NCBI GenBank assembly: GCA_021776565.1
Contig: JAJFFQ010000059.1
Location: forward strand, 27,875-91,874
Length of the DNA stretch: 64,000 bases
From: Robiginitomaculum sp.
GTDB taxonomy: Bacteria > Pseudomonadota > Alphaproteobacteria > Caulobacterales > Maricaulaceae
Direction: 5' to 3'
Below, in pieces: positions 18,719 to 27,699 of the stretch. Each line of letters begins with the position of its first letter. Within the stretch, counting starts at the first letter, position 1. Made by a program: the position numbers and the translations under genes. Under the pieces are notes generated by a model, which saw only the letters and a program-made list of their open reading frames with translations, had not been told where the DNA came from and did no database searches.

Positions 18719-20230
18719 TTACGGATTGGGTGAGAACTGCACGGCGACCGAGGTTGAACCACGAATTTTACCGGCACTATCAACAAAATCGACAAATACG
18801 CGTTTACCAGCCGGATCAAGCGCGATGGCCTGGCCGGAACTTCCGAAAACTGAAAGTGTTCTGGCAACATCTTTTTCAAACACCACAACAACGTTGCTTG
18901 CTGGCGGATTGATACAGGCACCGCCCGCCTGTCCGGTGGTGTCACAAATATTGAGAACCAGCGGTGAAGTAAAGTTTGTGCGCGGCGTTACTGTTATGGT
19001 GTCCTGCGCGCCTATATTAACCCCGGCAAGGGCAAATGCGCCTGCTCCTGTGTCCGGTGCAAGGGTGAGAATGCCATTGTTTTGCACTGTGGCCGCATTG
19101 GTGATGATGTCTGGAACAGGCACTGTTGAGGCCGAAAATCCAAGCGTGTTGATGCCCACAAAAACACTGGCCGGGCTGGTGTTGTCACAATCAAACAAAA
19201 ACTCCACGTCCTGATCCGGGAATGGTCTTTGGCTTGTGTTGAAAAATTCGGGCCGGGCGGTCAGGGACAGGATAAAGCTCTGAAATCCGCCAGATGCTAT
19301 GTTAATGGTGGTATTGGCGTTGCCAATGGGCTGGTTGGTGGCTGGATTGGTGGTTTGAAAGGTAAAATCAGCCGGCAGCGGGCTGGCCAGTGAAACCCCG
19401 CAATTGCTGGCTTCTGTTGTCGCAGCATTGGCGATGATGGCAAAAAATGTGGCAACAGTGTCAAATAATACGGATCGCGTGCCAGGCAAAACCGAGGCAG
19501 AGAGCGTGTCAAACTGTATAACAGGCTGAAAATTACCGACAATGGTGATCGGGGCAAACCCGGCCTTGTCATCGGCATCATCAGTATCAGGATCAATGGA
19601 AGTAAAGGTCATGCCAACCGTTTGCACCCCTGCGGTATTACCATGAGTGAACAGGCCAGTGCGCAGACCAAAGGTGATATTGCTGTTAAACCCGGCTGTG
19701 GCTGTGGTTTGATCTCCATCACCGCCAAATGGTGCGGTTACACGCACCAAATGTACCTCGCCATTGCCGCCGGTATGTACGATTTTTGGTTCAAGTGCTT
19801 CTTGAAAAATACCGTTCAAATTGCTGTCAACGAAGGCATTGTTCTGGTCAATGGCAAAAATTGGCAAATAACGATCTATGGCTGTTGTACCTGTAAAATC
19901 AAACCCGTATGCCCCGATCAGCGTGCCCGCACCAAAGCGGTCAAAACCGTTGAATACAATATCAGTGGGCAGGGTGTTGCCTGCGCTGAAAATTTCGCGC
20001 TGCCCGGTAGTAAACTGTGACTGAACAATGAAACCAAAATCAGCACCGGGTGCCAGACTGCTCAGGCGTATGTCAAAAACGGCTGGTGTATCAAAAGGAG
20101 CGTTTTCACCGTTTTGTGGTTTGCCAAAAACGATAGGAGCGTCCTCAGTACTCTTTCCTTCCAGGCAAGACGCAAGCAGGGTTGTTGCAAGTAGTGCGAG
20201 GGTAATGGTTGTTTTTGGTCGTGTTGCCAT
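18719..20230 (-). CDS. Large surface/periplasmic lipoprotein, tandem copy B
   Basis: This is a 503-residue lipoprotein with lipobox LLASC (Cys22). Its length and layout match the upstream gene at 20240-21751 exactly. Shared segments include GQREIFSAGN, FNGFDRFGAGTLIGAYGFDF, IDRYLPIFA, FVDSNLNGIFQEALEPKI, APFGGDGDQTTATA, SIDPDTDDADDKAG and CDTTGQAGGACINPPA. The FVDSNLNG and DPDTDDADD stretches look like calcium-binding loops, which is inference. The rest is Thr/Ala/Asn-rich and probably beta-structured, as in cell-surface proteins. The gap to the upstream copy is 9 bases, so they form an operon. The family was not recognised. Confidence 0.8.
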   Translation of the reverse strand: MATRPKTTITLALLATTLLASCLEGKSTEDAPIVFGKPQNGENAPFDTPAVFDIRLSSLAPGADFGFIVQSQFTTGQREIFSAGNTLPTDIVFNGFDRFGAGTLIGAYGFDFTGTTAIDRYLPIFAIDQNNAFVDSNLNGIFQEALEPKIVHTGGNGEVHLVRVTAPFGGDGDQTTATAGFNSNITFGLRTGLFTHGNTAGVQTVGMTFTSIDPDTDDADDKAGFAPITIVGNFQPVIQFDTLSASVLPGTRSVLFDTVATFFAIIANAATTEASNCGVSLASPLPADFTFQTTNPATNQPIGNANTTINIASGGFQSFILSLTARPEFFNTSQRPFPDQDVEFLFDCDNTSPASVFVGINTLGFSASTVPVPDIITNAATVQNNGILTLAPDTGAGAFALAGVNIGAQDTITVTPRTNFTSPLVLNICDTTGQAGGACINPPASNVVVVFEKDVARTLSVFGSSGQAIALDPAGKRVFVDFVDSAGKIRGSTSVAVQFSPNP

Positions 20231-20239
20231 TTTTCTTGG

Positions 20240-21751
20240 TTAAAATCCAGGATTGTAAGTCAAGGCAACCGAGGTTGAGCCACGTATCTTGCCCAGATCA
20301 TCGGTGAAATCAAGAAAAACGCGACTGTTCAACGGATCCAGCGGGATGGCTGGTTGATCCGCATCGGCCACGAAGAAAATCGAATAGGTGCTCGATTGAC
20401 CGGCACCATAAGGCATCATAATTTGGGGTGCTGGTGGATCAATGCAGGCACCGCCCGCCTGTCCGGTGGTGTCACAAATTGACAGGGTTAATTTCGAGTA
20501 TGCCATGGATAGGCGTGGTTTTACAGTGATATGCGGGTCAGCGGCCCCAATGTTTACCGCAGCAGCAGCCATGGCGGCGGTACGGGTATTCGGGTCGATG
20601 GTCAAGATGGCAGTTCCTGACGGTTCTTGCAGGGTCGGAATTATATCTGTTTGTGGGTCGTTGGCATATGACAGACCAAATGTGTTGATACCAGGGAATG
20701 CACTGGCGGCAACATTGTTGTCACATTCATACAGAAATTCCACCTGACCATCAGGAAATGATTGTTGGGCAGCGCCCAGGAATTCCTTTTGTCCCTTGAT
20801 AGCAACAACGAATGACTGGGATGTTCCCGGTGCAATGTCCACTGGTGTATTCATCGGGCCGTTGGGCAGGTTGGTGGCCGGATCTGTGGGAGTATAGTCA
20901 AGGTGTGCGGGCAAGGGCGATGCCAGCATAATCTGGCAATTGGTTGCGCTCAGTGTGCCAGCATTCAGGATTGAGGCAAAATGGGTACTGGTTGTGTCAA
21001 AGGAAAGATTGCGAAACAGTGGCAGGGCAGAAGCAAAAACTGTATCGGGTCTAATCGGCACATTGGTTATGGCATTGAGAACAATAGGTGGGTCGCCGGC
21101 ATTGTCATTTTCATTGTCATTGTCAGGATCGATTGAGGTAATATCGCTGGTTATGACGTGATTTCCTGCGGTAGTAGGGTTGGTTAAAATTCCGGTACGA
21201 AATCCGGCAGCGATGTTGGAACTAAACTGGGCTGTGGCCGTGGTTTGGTCTGCATCGCCGCCAAAGGGCGCAGTAATAGCAATCCAGATACCGCCTCCAG
21301 ACCCCATTTGGTGTTCAATTCTTGGCTCTATATCCGACTCGTATGTTCCATTAAGATTGCTATCGACATAGGCAAGGTCACGATTCACAGCGAAAATAGG
21401 CAAGTAGCGATCAATCGAATCATCACCCGAAAAATCAAAGCCATATGCGCCTATCTTGGCACCAGCGCCAAATTTATCAAACCCGTTGAAGGTATATTCT
21501 CCGGGTATTGATATTTCGGCAGAATGGATTTCGCGCTGACCAGCGGTCATTTTTGTTTTTAGCGTGTATCCGGTGTCAGCACCGAGTGCATAACTTGTAA
21601 AATTTATCAGATAAATCAGTGGGGCCAGAAAGGGCGCGGCAGCACCGCCAATGGGTGTTCCCGTTTTTAATGCACCAATAATTTCAGAACATGAGGATAA
21701 CGAAATTGTTGCAAAAATGGTAATCAGAAATATTCGCAATGACTTTATCAT
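20240..21751 (-). CDS. Large surface/periplasmic lipoprotein, tandem copy A
   Basis: This is a 503-residue lipoprotein with lipobox LSSC (Cys21) and GGAGA before the ATG. It is a clear paralog of the downstream gene: both have the FNGFDKFGAGAKIGAYGFDF block, a YVDSNLNG loop, APFGGDADQTTATA, SIDPDNDNENDNAGDPPI and CDTTGQAGGACIDPPA near the C-terminus, with the same total length. Identity is moderate, so the duplication is not recent. The closing RVFLDFTDDLGKIRGSTSVA motif is also shared. It is transcribed divergently from the ftsB-like gene across a 287-base gap. Function is unknown. Confidence 0.8.
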   Translation of the reverse strand: MIKSLRIFLITIFATISLSSCSEIIGALKTGTPIGGAAAPFLAPLIYLINFTSYALGADTGYTLKTKMTAGQREIHSAEISIPGEYTFNGFDKFGAGAKIGAYGFDFSGDDSIDRYLPIFAVNRDLAYVDSNLNGTYESDIEPRIEHQMGSGGGIWIAITAPFGGDADQTTATAQFSSNIAAGFRTGILTNPTTAGNHVITSDITSIDPDNDNENDNAGDPPIVLNAITNVPIRPDTVFASALPLFRNLSFDTTSTHFASILNAGTLSATNCQIMLASPLPAHLDYTPTDPATNLPNGPMNTPVDIAPGTSQSFVVAIKGQKEFLGAAQQSFPDGQVEFLYECDNNVAASAFPGINTFGLSYANDPQTDIIPTLQEPSGTAILTIDPNTRTAAMAAAAVNIGAADPHITVKPRLSMAYSKLTLSICDTTGQAGGACIDPPAPQIMMPYGAGQSSTYSIFFVADADQPAIPLDPLNSRVFLDFTDDLGKIRGSTSVALTYNPGF

Positions 21752-22038
21752 CTATCGTCTCTCCAAATTACAAATATTTTGTCTTGCCAACGCTATGGCT
21801 GCAAAGCAACGCCCGTACATGTTTAGTGCTCTTGTATCACATCTTGGCAATTCTGCAAAAACACACACGTTTGATAATATTGATACCCGTTCATCAATTC
21901 TATGTGACGATAATGTTTTCAGCAACATACTGGATAATAACCACTTTTTTACCTTTTGAACACACTCTGCTCCAAGCGACAGAATTGACGCATTACAAAG
22001 CCGGATTACGCAGAATGCGAGGCGGTGAATGGTTGGAA

Positions 22039-22374
22039 ATGACACGCTTCAAACGTATGTTGCCAGTGGCCGGGTTTGTCTGGGTAATGATATACTTTGC
22101 CTATCATGCCTTCACCGGCGATCAGGGCTTGCCCAGTTTAACGATCTATCATCAGCGCGAACAGGTTCTTGTTGGGCGGCTTGCCCAATTGCAAAACTGC
22201 CGCGCATCATTTGAAAAACGAATTCAGCTATTAAATGACCACAGCCTGGATCTGGATTATCTGGAAGAACGTGCACATACGGTTCTTTATCTTGCCGATG
22301 TCAGGGATGTTATCTTGCCCTTGAAGGCGACAACAGAGCCAGAGCAGCAAAACGGCCAAAACTGCTCACAGTAA
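22039..22374 (+). CDS. FtsB/DivIC-like septum formation initiator protein
   Basis: This 111-residue single-pass membrane protein has a short cytoplasmic N-terminus, a membrane segment (MLPVAGFVWVMIYFAYHAF), a G-L-P-S-like turn and a periplasmic helix (REQVLVGRLAQLQNCRASFE). The segment LDLDYLEERAHTVL is the usual end of the family's coiled coil in alphaproteobacteria. FtsB-type proteins join the division complex with FtsL and FtsQ. The start at 22039 follows GGTTGGAA; ATG 22015 is an alternative. The position just upstream of pdhA is conserved across the class, although here 119 bases separate them. Confidence 0.85.
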   Translation: MTRFKRMLPVAGFVWVMIYFAYHAFTGDQGLPSLTIYHQREQVLVGRLAQLQNCRASFEKRIQLLNDHSLDLDYLEERAHTVLYLADVRDVILPLKATTEPEQQNGQNCSQ

Positions 22375-22493
22375 GACTGTTCGATCCGGCTTTTTTGCAA
22401 GACAGCCCTGCACACATTATCATGGTGACTTGTAGAGGCAAAATCCCTGCGCTAGAACCATAGTCATGCTTAATTTAATTCACGTGTGAAATA

Positions 22494-23516
22494 ATGGCGA
22501 ATAGACCCAAAAATAAAACCCCATCAAAGAGCCGGGTACCCGGCAAAACCAAAAAGGAAGAAATGCTGGATTATTACCGGCAAATGCTGCTGATCCGGCG
22601 CTTTGAAGAAAAGGCGGGCCAGCTATATGGCATGGGCCTGATTGCCGGATTTTGCCATCTGTATATCGGCCAGGAGGCCGTGGTCACGGGCATGAAAGCG
22701 GCGCTCAAGGACGGTGACCAGATGATAACCGGGTATCGGGATCATGGTCATATGCTGGCGCTGGGCATGGATGCTGCGGGCGTGATGGCCGAACTGACGG
22801 GTCGGGCCGGGGGCTATTCAAATGGCAAGGGCGGCAGTATGCACATGTTCTCTGTCGAGAAAAATTTCTATGGTGGTCATGGCATTGTCGGGGCGCAGGT
22901 GCCGCTTGGCACAGGATTGGCTTTTGCCAACCAGTATAAGGAAAACAACGCGGTTAGCCTGACGTTTTTTGGTGATGGGGCGGCCAATCAGGGTCAGGTT
23001 TATGAAAGTTTCAACATGGCCAAGCTGTGGGATTTGCCCGTAGTGTTTGTCATTGAAAACAATCAATATGCCATGGGAACATCTATCGAGCGTTCATCAT
23101 CAGAAACCCATTTATACAAACGCGGGGCCAGCTTTGGTATTCCCGGTATAGAGGTGGATGGCATGGATGTTTTGGCGGTGCGCGATGCCGGTCTTAAGGC
23201 CGTAAAACATGCGCGTTCCGGCAAGGGGCCAATGATTCTTGAGATGAAAACCTATCGATACCGGGGCCATTCCATGTCTGATCCGGCCAAATATCGCACC
23301 CGTGAGGAGGTAGATGGCGTAAGGCAGCATCATGACCCGATCGATCATGCCAAGGCGCGGCTGCTCACGGAGAAATGGGCAGATGAGGCGACCTTGAAGG
23401 ATATAGACAAGGCCGTTCGCGGTGTGGTCAGTGATGCGGCAGATTTTGCACAAACCAGTCCGCTGCCGCCGGATAGTGACTTGATGACTGATATTCTGGC
23501 TCCGGGAGTAGTGTAA
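22494..23516 (+). CDS. pdhA: Pyruvate dehydrogenase E1 component, alpha subunit
   Basis: This 340-residue thiamine-diphosphate enzyme subunit decarboxylates pyruvate and transfers the acetyl group to the lipoyl arm of E2. The cofactor motif runs from GDGAANQGQVYESFNMAKLW to VIENNQYAMGTS. Other family blocks are GFCHLYIGQEAVVTGMKAAL, GYRDHGHMLALG, GGSMHMFSVEKNFYGGHGIV and the loop RYRGHSMSDPAKYR. The first 20 residues are a basic, variable tail. The stop codon shares one base with the ATG of the next gene. It is the first subunit gene of the pdh cluster. Confidence 0.97.
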   Translation: MANRPKNKTPSKSRVPGKTKKEEMLDYYRQMLLIRRFEEKAGQLYGMGLIAGFCHLYIGQEAVVTGMKAALKDGDQMITGYRDHGHMLALGMDAAGVMAELTGRAGGYSNGKGGSMHMFSVEKNFYGGHGIVGAQVPLGTGLAFANQYKENNAVSLTFFGDGAANQGQVYESFNMAKLWDLPVVFVIENNQYAMGTSIERSSSETHLYKRGASFGIPGIEVDGMDVLAVRDAGLKAVKHARSGKGPMILEMKTYRYRGHSMSDPAKYRTREEVDGVRQHHDPIDHAKARLLTEKWADEATLKDIDKAVRGVVSDAADFAQTSPLPPDSDLMTDILAPGVV

Positions 23517-23914
23517 TGCGTGTGACCTATCAAAAAACCATAATGGCGGTTTGCGGCTTTATTATGCTGTTTTGCGCGCCTGCGAGGGCAGTTGCCGGCA
23601 AAGTGAGCGGCGAAAAAGTCAAACCGGAGATGAAATATAAAATCAGCGAATGTGAAAGGCCGGATAATCCCAAAATCAAGGGCGATACCCTTGAAGAGTA
23701 TAATGCCTCGGTAAAGGCCTATGAGGTCTATATGTCCGCGCAAAATGTTTTTGCAGACTGTGTTGAGCGCGAAGTAGGCACAGATATGAAGGCATTGCAG
23801 GAAATAGTTTTTGTTGGCGGTCAAAGCGCCATTGCCGAATCACAACGCGATATAGACAAGATCAAACATGAGCTGGATTTTCTGCGCTCGCACCTGGTAA
23901 AGGCCGGACAATGA
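23516..23914 (+). CDS. Small exported protein embedded in the pdh cluster
   Basis: This is a 132-residue protein with a signal peptide (TIMAVCGFIMLFCAPARAVA). The mature part is charged and helical, with two cysteines (SECERPDNP and FADCVERE) that could pair. A coiled-coil-like C-terminus is present (ESQRDIDKIKHELDFLRSHL). Its ATG overlaps the pdhA stop by one base, so translation is probably coupled. An exported protein between E1-alpha and E1-beta genes is odd because the complex is cytosolic. The family was not recognised; similar Cys-spaced small proteins occur elsewhere in alphaproteobacteria. Confidence 0.75.
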   Translation: MRVTYQKTIMAVCGFIMLFCAPARAVAGKVSGEKVKPEMKYKISECERPDNPKIKGDTLEEYNASVKAYEVYMSAQNVFADCVEREVGTDMKALQEIVFVGGQSAIAESQRDIDKIKHELDFLRSHLVKAGQ

Positions 23915-23957
23915 CCAGTTGTGGTTGCCCTATAGTTGGAATGAAAGTTAACTAACA

Positions 23958-25331
23958 ATGCCAACGCAAATACTCATGCCCGCACTCTCCCCAACCATGG
24001 AGGAGGGTACCCTGGCCAAATGGCTGGTGGCTGAGGGCGACACGATCCGTTCGGGTGATGTGATAGCAGAGATTGAAACCGACAAGGCGACCATGGAGGT
24101 TGAAGCGGTTGATGAAGGCATAATGGCAAAAATTCTTGTGCCGGGCGGCAGTGAGAATGTGGCGGTAAATGCCCTGATTGCCATTCTGGCCGAGGAGGGC
24201 GAGGATGTGTCTGCACTGGAGAGTTTTGATGTAGTGGCTTTTCCTCCCCTGCTTGCGGGGGAGGTGACCGCGAAGCGGTCGGAGGGGGGAGATTCTCCTG
24301 AGCTACAAATCATCCAATCTGATCCAGACCTTCCCCAAGGCACAGGCATGGTTCAGGTTACACTGCGCGATGCCTTGCGTGACGCCATGGCCGAGGAAAT
24401 GCGCCGCGATGACAAGGTATTTCTTATGGGTGAGGAGGTGGCCCAGTATCAGGGTGCCTATAAAGTCAGTCGTGGGTTATTGGAAGAATTTGGCCCCAGA
24501 AGGGTGATTGATACACCGATTACCGAATACGGTTTTGCCGGGCTTGGGGTAGGGGCTGCCTTTGGTGGTTTGCGCCCGATTGTCGAGTTCATGACCTTTA
24601 ACTTTGCCATGCAAGCCATTGACCACATTATAAATTCAGCTGCCAAGACACGGTATATGTCGGGTGGACAAATGTCCTGCCCGATTGTGTTTCGAGGCCC
24701 CAATGCAGCGGCCAGCCGGGTGGGCGCACAACACAGTCAGGATTATGCCCCCTGGTATGGCCATGTGCCGGGACTGATCGTGATTGCGCCCTATAATGCC
24801 TCGGATGCCAAGGGATTGCTCAAAGCAGCCATTCGTGATCCCAACCCCGTTGTGTTTCTGGAACACGAACTGATTTACGGCGAAACATTTGACGTGCCGG
24901 ATGTGGATGACTGGGTGTTGCCCATTGGCAAGGCGCGTATTGTGCGCTCCGGCGCTGATGTAACCATCGTCACCTATTCGCGCATGGTTGGCTTTGCCCT
25001 GAAAGCGGCTGAAAAGCTGGCGGCAGAGGGCATTGACGCGGAAATTGTTGATTTGCGCACTATCCGGCCACTGGATATGGAAACGGTACTGCAATCGGTG
25101 CGTAAAACCAACCGTCTGGTTACGGCAGAGGAATCCTGGGGGTGTATGGGCGTGGGGGCAGAGATCGCCGCTGCCGTTACCATTGGTGCCTTTGATTATC
25201 TGGATGCCCCGCCGGCCCGCGTGCATCAGGTTGAAGCGCCATTGGCCTATGCGGAAAATCTGGAAGCTCTGGCCTTGCCGGGCGCAGACGATATTGTCCG
25301 CGCCGCCAAGGGTGTGTGTTATGCCCGATAA
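23958..25331 (+). CDS. pdhB: Pyruvate dehydrogenase E1 beta subunit with N-terminal lipoyl domain
   Basis: This is a 457-residue subunit. Residues 1-80 form a lipoyl domain with the modified Lys in [12 protein letters not shown], nearly identical to the one in PdhC. A linker follows, of which residues 96-111 ([16 protein letters not shown]) are encoded by a dispersed palindromic repeat. The E1-beta core starts near 130, with the segments [60 protein letters not shown] and the C-terminal transketolase-type domain ([15 protein letters not shown]). Lipoyl-bearing E1-beta is common in alphaproteobacteria. The linker insertion is in frame and presumably tolerated because the linker is flexible. 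The gene end overlaps the GFA gene by 11 bases. Confidence 0.97.
   Translation: MPTQILMPALSPTMEEGTLAKWLVAEGDTIRSGDVIAEIETDKATMEVEAVDEGIMAKILVPGGSENVAVNALIAILAEEGEDVSALESFDVVAFPPLLAGEVTAKRSEGGDSPELQIIQSDPDLPQGTGMVQVTLRDALRDAMAEEMRRDDKVFLMGEEVAQYQGAYKVSRGLLEEFGPRRVIDTPITEYGFAGLGVGAAFGGLRPIVEFMTFNFAMQAIDHIINSAAKTRYMSGGQMSCPIVFRGPNAAASRVGAQHSQDYAPWYGHVPGLIVIAPYNASDAKGLLKAAIRDPNPVVFLEHELIYGETFDVPDVDDWVLPIGKARIVRSGADVTIVTYSRMVGFALKAAEKLAAEGIDAEIVDLRTIRPLDMETVLQSVRKTNRLVTAEESWGCMGVGAEIAAAVTIGAFDYLDAPPARVHQVEAPLAYAENLEALALPGADDIVRAAKGVCYAR
24243..24290. repeat. 48-bp palindromic repeat inside pdhB (CCTCCCCTGCTTGCGGGGGA family)
   Basis: The sequence CCTCCCCTGCTTGCGGGGGA followed by GGTGACCGCGAAGCGGTCGG and AGGGGGGA forms two adjacent hairpins (CCCC/GGGG and GACCGC/GCGGTC). 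It adds exactly 16 codons. Related copies are in pdhC (26102-26149), before hemB (31797-31843) and, more diverged, at 63795-63845. It is inserted between the lipoyl and catalytic domains. Confidence 0.92.
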
Positions 25332-25722
25332 GGCCTCTGTATATGAGTGGCACGATGGTGCTTGCCATTGCGGTGCAGTGCGTTTTGCGGTCGCCCTTCC
25401 GGATGATATTACGGCCCATGAATGTAATTGTTCACTGTGCAAAAAAGTTGGTTTTTTACACCTGATTATTCCCAAAGACCGCTTCACAATCAAAGAGGGC
25501 GAAGACCATCTAACCGATTATCGGTTTAATTCTGGCGTCGCGAAGCACTATTTTTGTAAAACCTGCGGCGTGAAGGCATTTTATGTGCCGCGTTCAAATC
25601 CCAATGGGTGGTCAGTCAATTTGCGCTGTCTTGACCGCACAGAATTCACCAAAATTACCATAGAGCCGTTTGACGGTCAGAACTGGGAAGCCAACGCAGA
25701 TACATTGGCCCATCTGGCATAA
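25321..25722 (+). CDS. GFA / CENP-V family zinc protein
   Basis: This 133-residue protein belongs to the family named after the glutathione-dependent formaldehyde-activating enzyme. Zinc ligands are visible as [20 protein letters not shown] and [10 protein letters not shown]. The expected beta fold is supported by [19 protein letters not shown]. The ATG overlaps the end of pdhB by 11 bases, and pdhC begins 10 bases after its stop, so it sits fully inside the pdh cluster. A direct role in pyruvate oxidation is not known. The family's true activity is disputed, and C1-adduct handling is only a suggestion. Confidence 0.9.
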   Translation: MPDKASVYEWHDGACHCGAVRFAVALPDDITAHECNCSLCKKVGFLHLIIPKDRFTIKEGEDHLTDYRFNSGVAKHYFCKTCGVKAFYVPRSNPNGWSVNLRCLDRTEFTKITIEPFDGQNWEANADTLAHLA

Positions 25723-25732
25723 GGAACAAGCC

Positions 25733-27007
25733 ATGCCGATCAAGATACTCATGCCCGCTCTTTCGCCCACCATGGAAGAGGGAACCCTGGCCAAATGGCT
25801 GGTGAAAGAGGGCGATACCATCCGTTCCGGCGATGTCATCGCCGAGATTGAAACCGACAAGGCGACCATGGAAGTTGAGGCGGTTGAAGAAGGTGTGTTG
25901 GCTAAAATCATGGTTCCCGGCAATAGTGAAAACGTCGCCATCAATACGGTCATTGCGCTTTTACTGGAAGACGGCGAAGATGCGTCTGCACTGGATGGCT
26001 TTGATGTTAGTGCAAGTTCCAAAGACAATAGCCCCTCACCCCAACCCTCTCCCTCCCCAAAGCAAAGAGGGGCAGAGGGAGAAAAAGAAGATGTCCCTGT
26101 TCCTCCCCTGCTTGCGGGGGAGGTGTCAGCAGAGCTGACGGAGGGGGGAAATCGCATCAAGGCCTCACCGTTGGCCAGGCGTCTTGCCAAAGAGGCCGAC
26201 CTTGATCTTGCCAGTATTACCGGCACTGGCCCCAATGGCCGTATTATCAAACGCGATATTGAAAGCGCCCCGGCCAGAGGTGCTGCTCCTCCTGGCGCAC
26301 AGCCACCGCAAGTCCCGGGTGGTTATGATCTCGTTCCACTTGATGGGATGCGCAAGGTAATTGCGGCGCGCATGACAGAATCATTTCGTGATGTGCCTCA
26401 TTTTCCATTGACCATTGACTGCCACCTTGATGCGCTGCTCAGCGCACGCAAAGCCATCAATGAAGCCGCCGCAGATGACGGGATAAAAATCTCGGTCAAT
26501 GATTTCATTATCCGCGCTTGTGCGCTGGCATTAAAGAAAGAACCCGCCGCCAATGCCAGCTATACGCCCGAGGGTTTTAGAAGCTGGCATGATGCAGACA
26601 TTGCCGTTGCTGTTGCCATTGATGGCGGCCTGATTACCCCGGTGGTCAGGCAGGCGCAGCATAAAGGCCTTGCGGCCATATCTGCTGAGGTCAAAGATCT
26701 GGCAGTTCGTGCCAAGGCTCGCAAACTCATGCCCGAAGAATACCAGGGCGGCACCTTCACGGTGTCCAATATGGGGATGATGGGTATTAAATCCTTTGCC
26801 TCGATCATCAATCAGCCTCAAGGCTGTATCATGTCAGTTGGTGCTGGCGAAAAACGCCCCGTGGTCATCGGTGATGAGTTGGGCATTGCCACCCTGATGA
26901 GCGTAACGCTAACCTGCGACCACCGGGTTGTGGATGGGGCCATCGGCGCGTCATTCCTTAAATACTTCAAACAGTTTATCGAAAACCCGGCGATGATGTT
27001 GCTGTGA
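25733..27007 (+). CDS. pdhC: Pyruvate dehydrogenase E2, dihydrolipoamide acetyltransferase
   Basis: This is a 424-residue core enzyme of the complex. The lipoyl domain (1-80; Lys in [12 protein letters not shown]) is followed by a long linker, a peripheral-subunit-binding domain near 142-178 (SPLARRLAKEADLDLASITG), a Pro/Ala linker, and the catalytic domain from about 197 (YDLVPLDGMRKVIAARMTES). The active-site DHRVVDGAIGASFL motif is near the C-terminus. Residues about 100-117 and 124-139 ([16 protein letters not shown]) of the first linker are translated from two different dispersed palindromic repeats. The start is set by homology to PdhB and by AAGGAAC upstream. Confidence 0.97.
   Translation: MPIKILMPALSPTMEEGTLAKWLVKEGDTIRSGDVIAEIETDKATMEVEAVEEGVLAKIMVPGNSENVAINTVIALLLEDGEDASALDGFDVSASSKDNSPSPQPSPSPKQRGAEGEKEDVPVPPLLAGEVSAELTEGGNRIKASPLARRLAKEADLDLASITGTGPNGRIIKRDIESAPARGAAPPGAQPPQVPGGYDLVPLDGMRKVIAARMTESFRDVPHFPLTIDCHLDALLSARKAINEAAADDGIKISVNDFIIRACALALKKEPAANASYTPEGFRSWHDADIAVAVAIDGGLITPVVRQAQHKGLAAISAEVKDLAVRAKARKLMPEEYQGGTFTVSNMGMMGIKSFASIINQPQGCIMSVGAGEKRPVVIGDELGIATLMSVTLTCDHRVVDGAIGASFLKYFKQFIENPAMMLL
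26032..26081. repeat. Palindromic repeat inside pdhC (CCCCTCACC family)
   Basis: CCCCTCACCCCAACCCTCTC through AAAGCAAAGAGGGGCAGAGG forms an imperfect hairpin. It encodes the Pro/Ser/Gln-rich linker SPSPQPSPSPKQRGAEGE. The reverse complement of 30551-30597 is the same repeat, down to the central AAAGCAAAG. The domain boundaries on both sides are intact, so the repeat has been accommodated in the flexible linker. Confidence 0.85.
26102..26149. repeat. 48-bp palindromic repeat inside pdhC (same family as in pdhB)
   Basis: CCTCCCCTGCTTGCGGGGGA followed by GGTGTCAGCAGAGCTGACGG and AGGGGGGA. It is identical to the pdhB copy in its first half and keeps the second stem with compensating changes (GTCAGC/GCTGAC in place of GACCGC/GCGGTC). 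It is read in the same frame as in pdhB, giving 16 residues. Confidence 0.92.
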
Positions 27008-27513
27008 AAGATAAAGCTACAGAAAAAATATTTATATCCTTGATTGGATTTTTTATTTTAGCGTTTCTCAGCATAAGTTTAACCTTCTTCTTAAACGATA
27101 TGCTTGACGCGTATCACGGCATCACAATACCGGGTGGTGACGTTGAGGAACCTTATATTTTTCTCTTTCTGTGTGCGCTTTACGTATTGGCATTTTTTGG
27201 GTTCCTTATCGGTTATAATGGGTGGTTCAGTAGAACTGAGAATGATAAAAAAAGATGGTATCTAATAGTGGTTTTCGGCTCTTTATTGCCTGCCTACTAC
27301 ATATCAGCATCGTGGGTGCATGAGGGATTGTCACTATCAACAATATCAGAGTTGGGGAGTAAGTTTTCTCAAGAAACTGCCAAGCAAGCCGCATTACGGT
27401 CACAGGCAATATTATTCTGTTTTTTCGTATTTCAGGCAACTTTTGGTATTTGGGTAGATGCGATGTTTAGAGTATTCAAGCCTATTGATACCGGGAAAAA
27501 TGAGGCAAGATAA
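27004..27513 (+). CDS. Four-helix membrane protein of unknown function
   Basis: This 169-residue protein starts at GTG 27004, overlapping the pdhC stop in a GTGA arrangement that suggests translational coupling. Four hydrophobic segments are visible: ISLIGFFILAFLSISLTFFL, FLFLCALYVLAFFGFLIGY, WYLIVVFGSLLPAYYISAS and ILFCFFVFQATFGIWVDAMF. A charged loop (FSRTENDKKR) lies after the second. The base composition is visibly more A+T-rich than pdhC, which hints at separate ancestry. The family was not recognised. Confidence 0.7.
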   Translation: MKDKATEKIFISLIGFFILAFLSISLTFFLNDMLDAYHGITIPGGDVEEPYIFLFLCALYVLAFFGFLIGYNGWFSRTENDKKRWYLIVVFGSLLPAYYISASWVHEGLSLSTISELGSKFSQETAKQAALRSQAILFCFFVFQATFGIWVDAMFRVFKPIDTGKNEAR

Positions 27514-27618
27514 AATGGGCATGGCAAATTTGCATAGCTATCCCGCACGCAGTCGCACTTGTGCGCCCGCATTAGGTACTTATGGTTTCTCACTTCTTCA
27601 ATATGGTGAACCATTCCG

Positions 27619-27684
27619 CCCTCATGGTGAGCCTGTCGAACCATGTGGCCTTGTGCCCACCCTTCGACAAGCTCAGGGTGAGGG
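27619..27684. repeat. Inverted repeat, TTCGACAAGCTCAG family, copy 2
   Basis: The left arm (27619-27640, CCCTCATGGTGAGCCTGTCG plus AA) and right arm (27661-27684, CCTTCGACAAGCTCAGGGTG plus AGGG) are imperfectly complementary. The same core occurs at 3681-3744. It ends 15 bases before the marC start, so it is part of that gene's leader. Open frames across it are repeat translations, not genes. Confidence 0.8.
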
Positions 27685-27699
27685 AAGGGGGTTTTTCTG

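Noticed and set aside
23958..25970. Lipoyl-domain similarity between pdhB and pdhC as a mobile direct repeat
   Set aside because: A lipoyl domain on both subunits is a known ancestral trait of alphaproteobacterial complexes; the similarity is domain homology, possibly with gene conversion.
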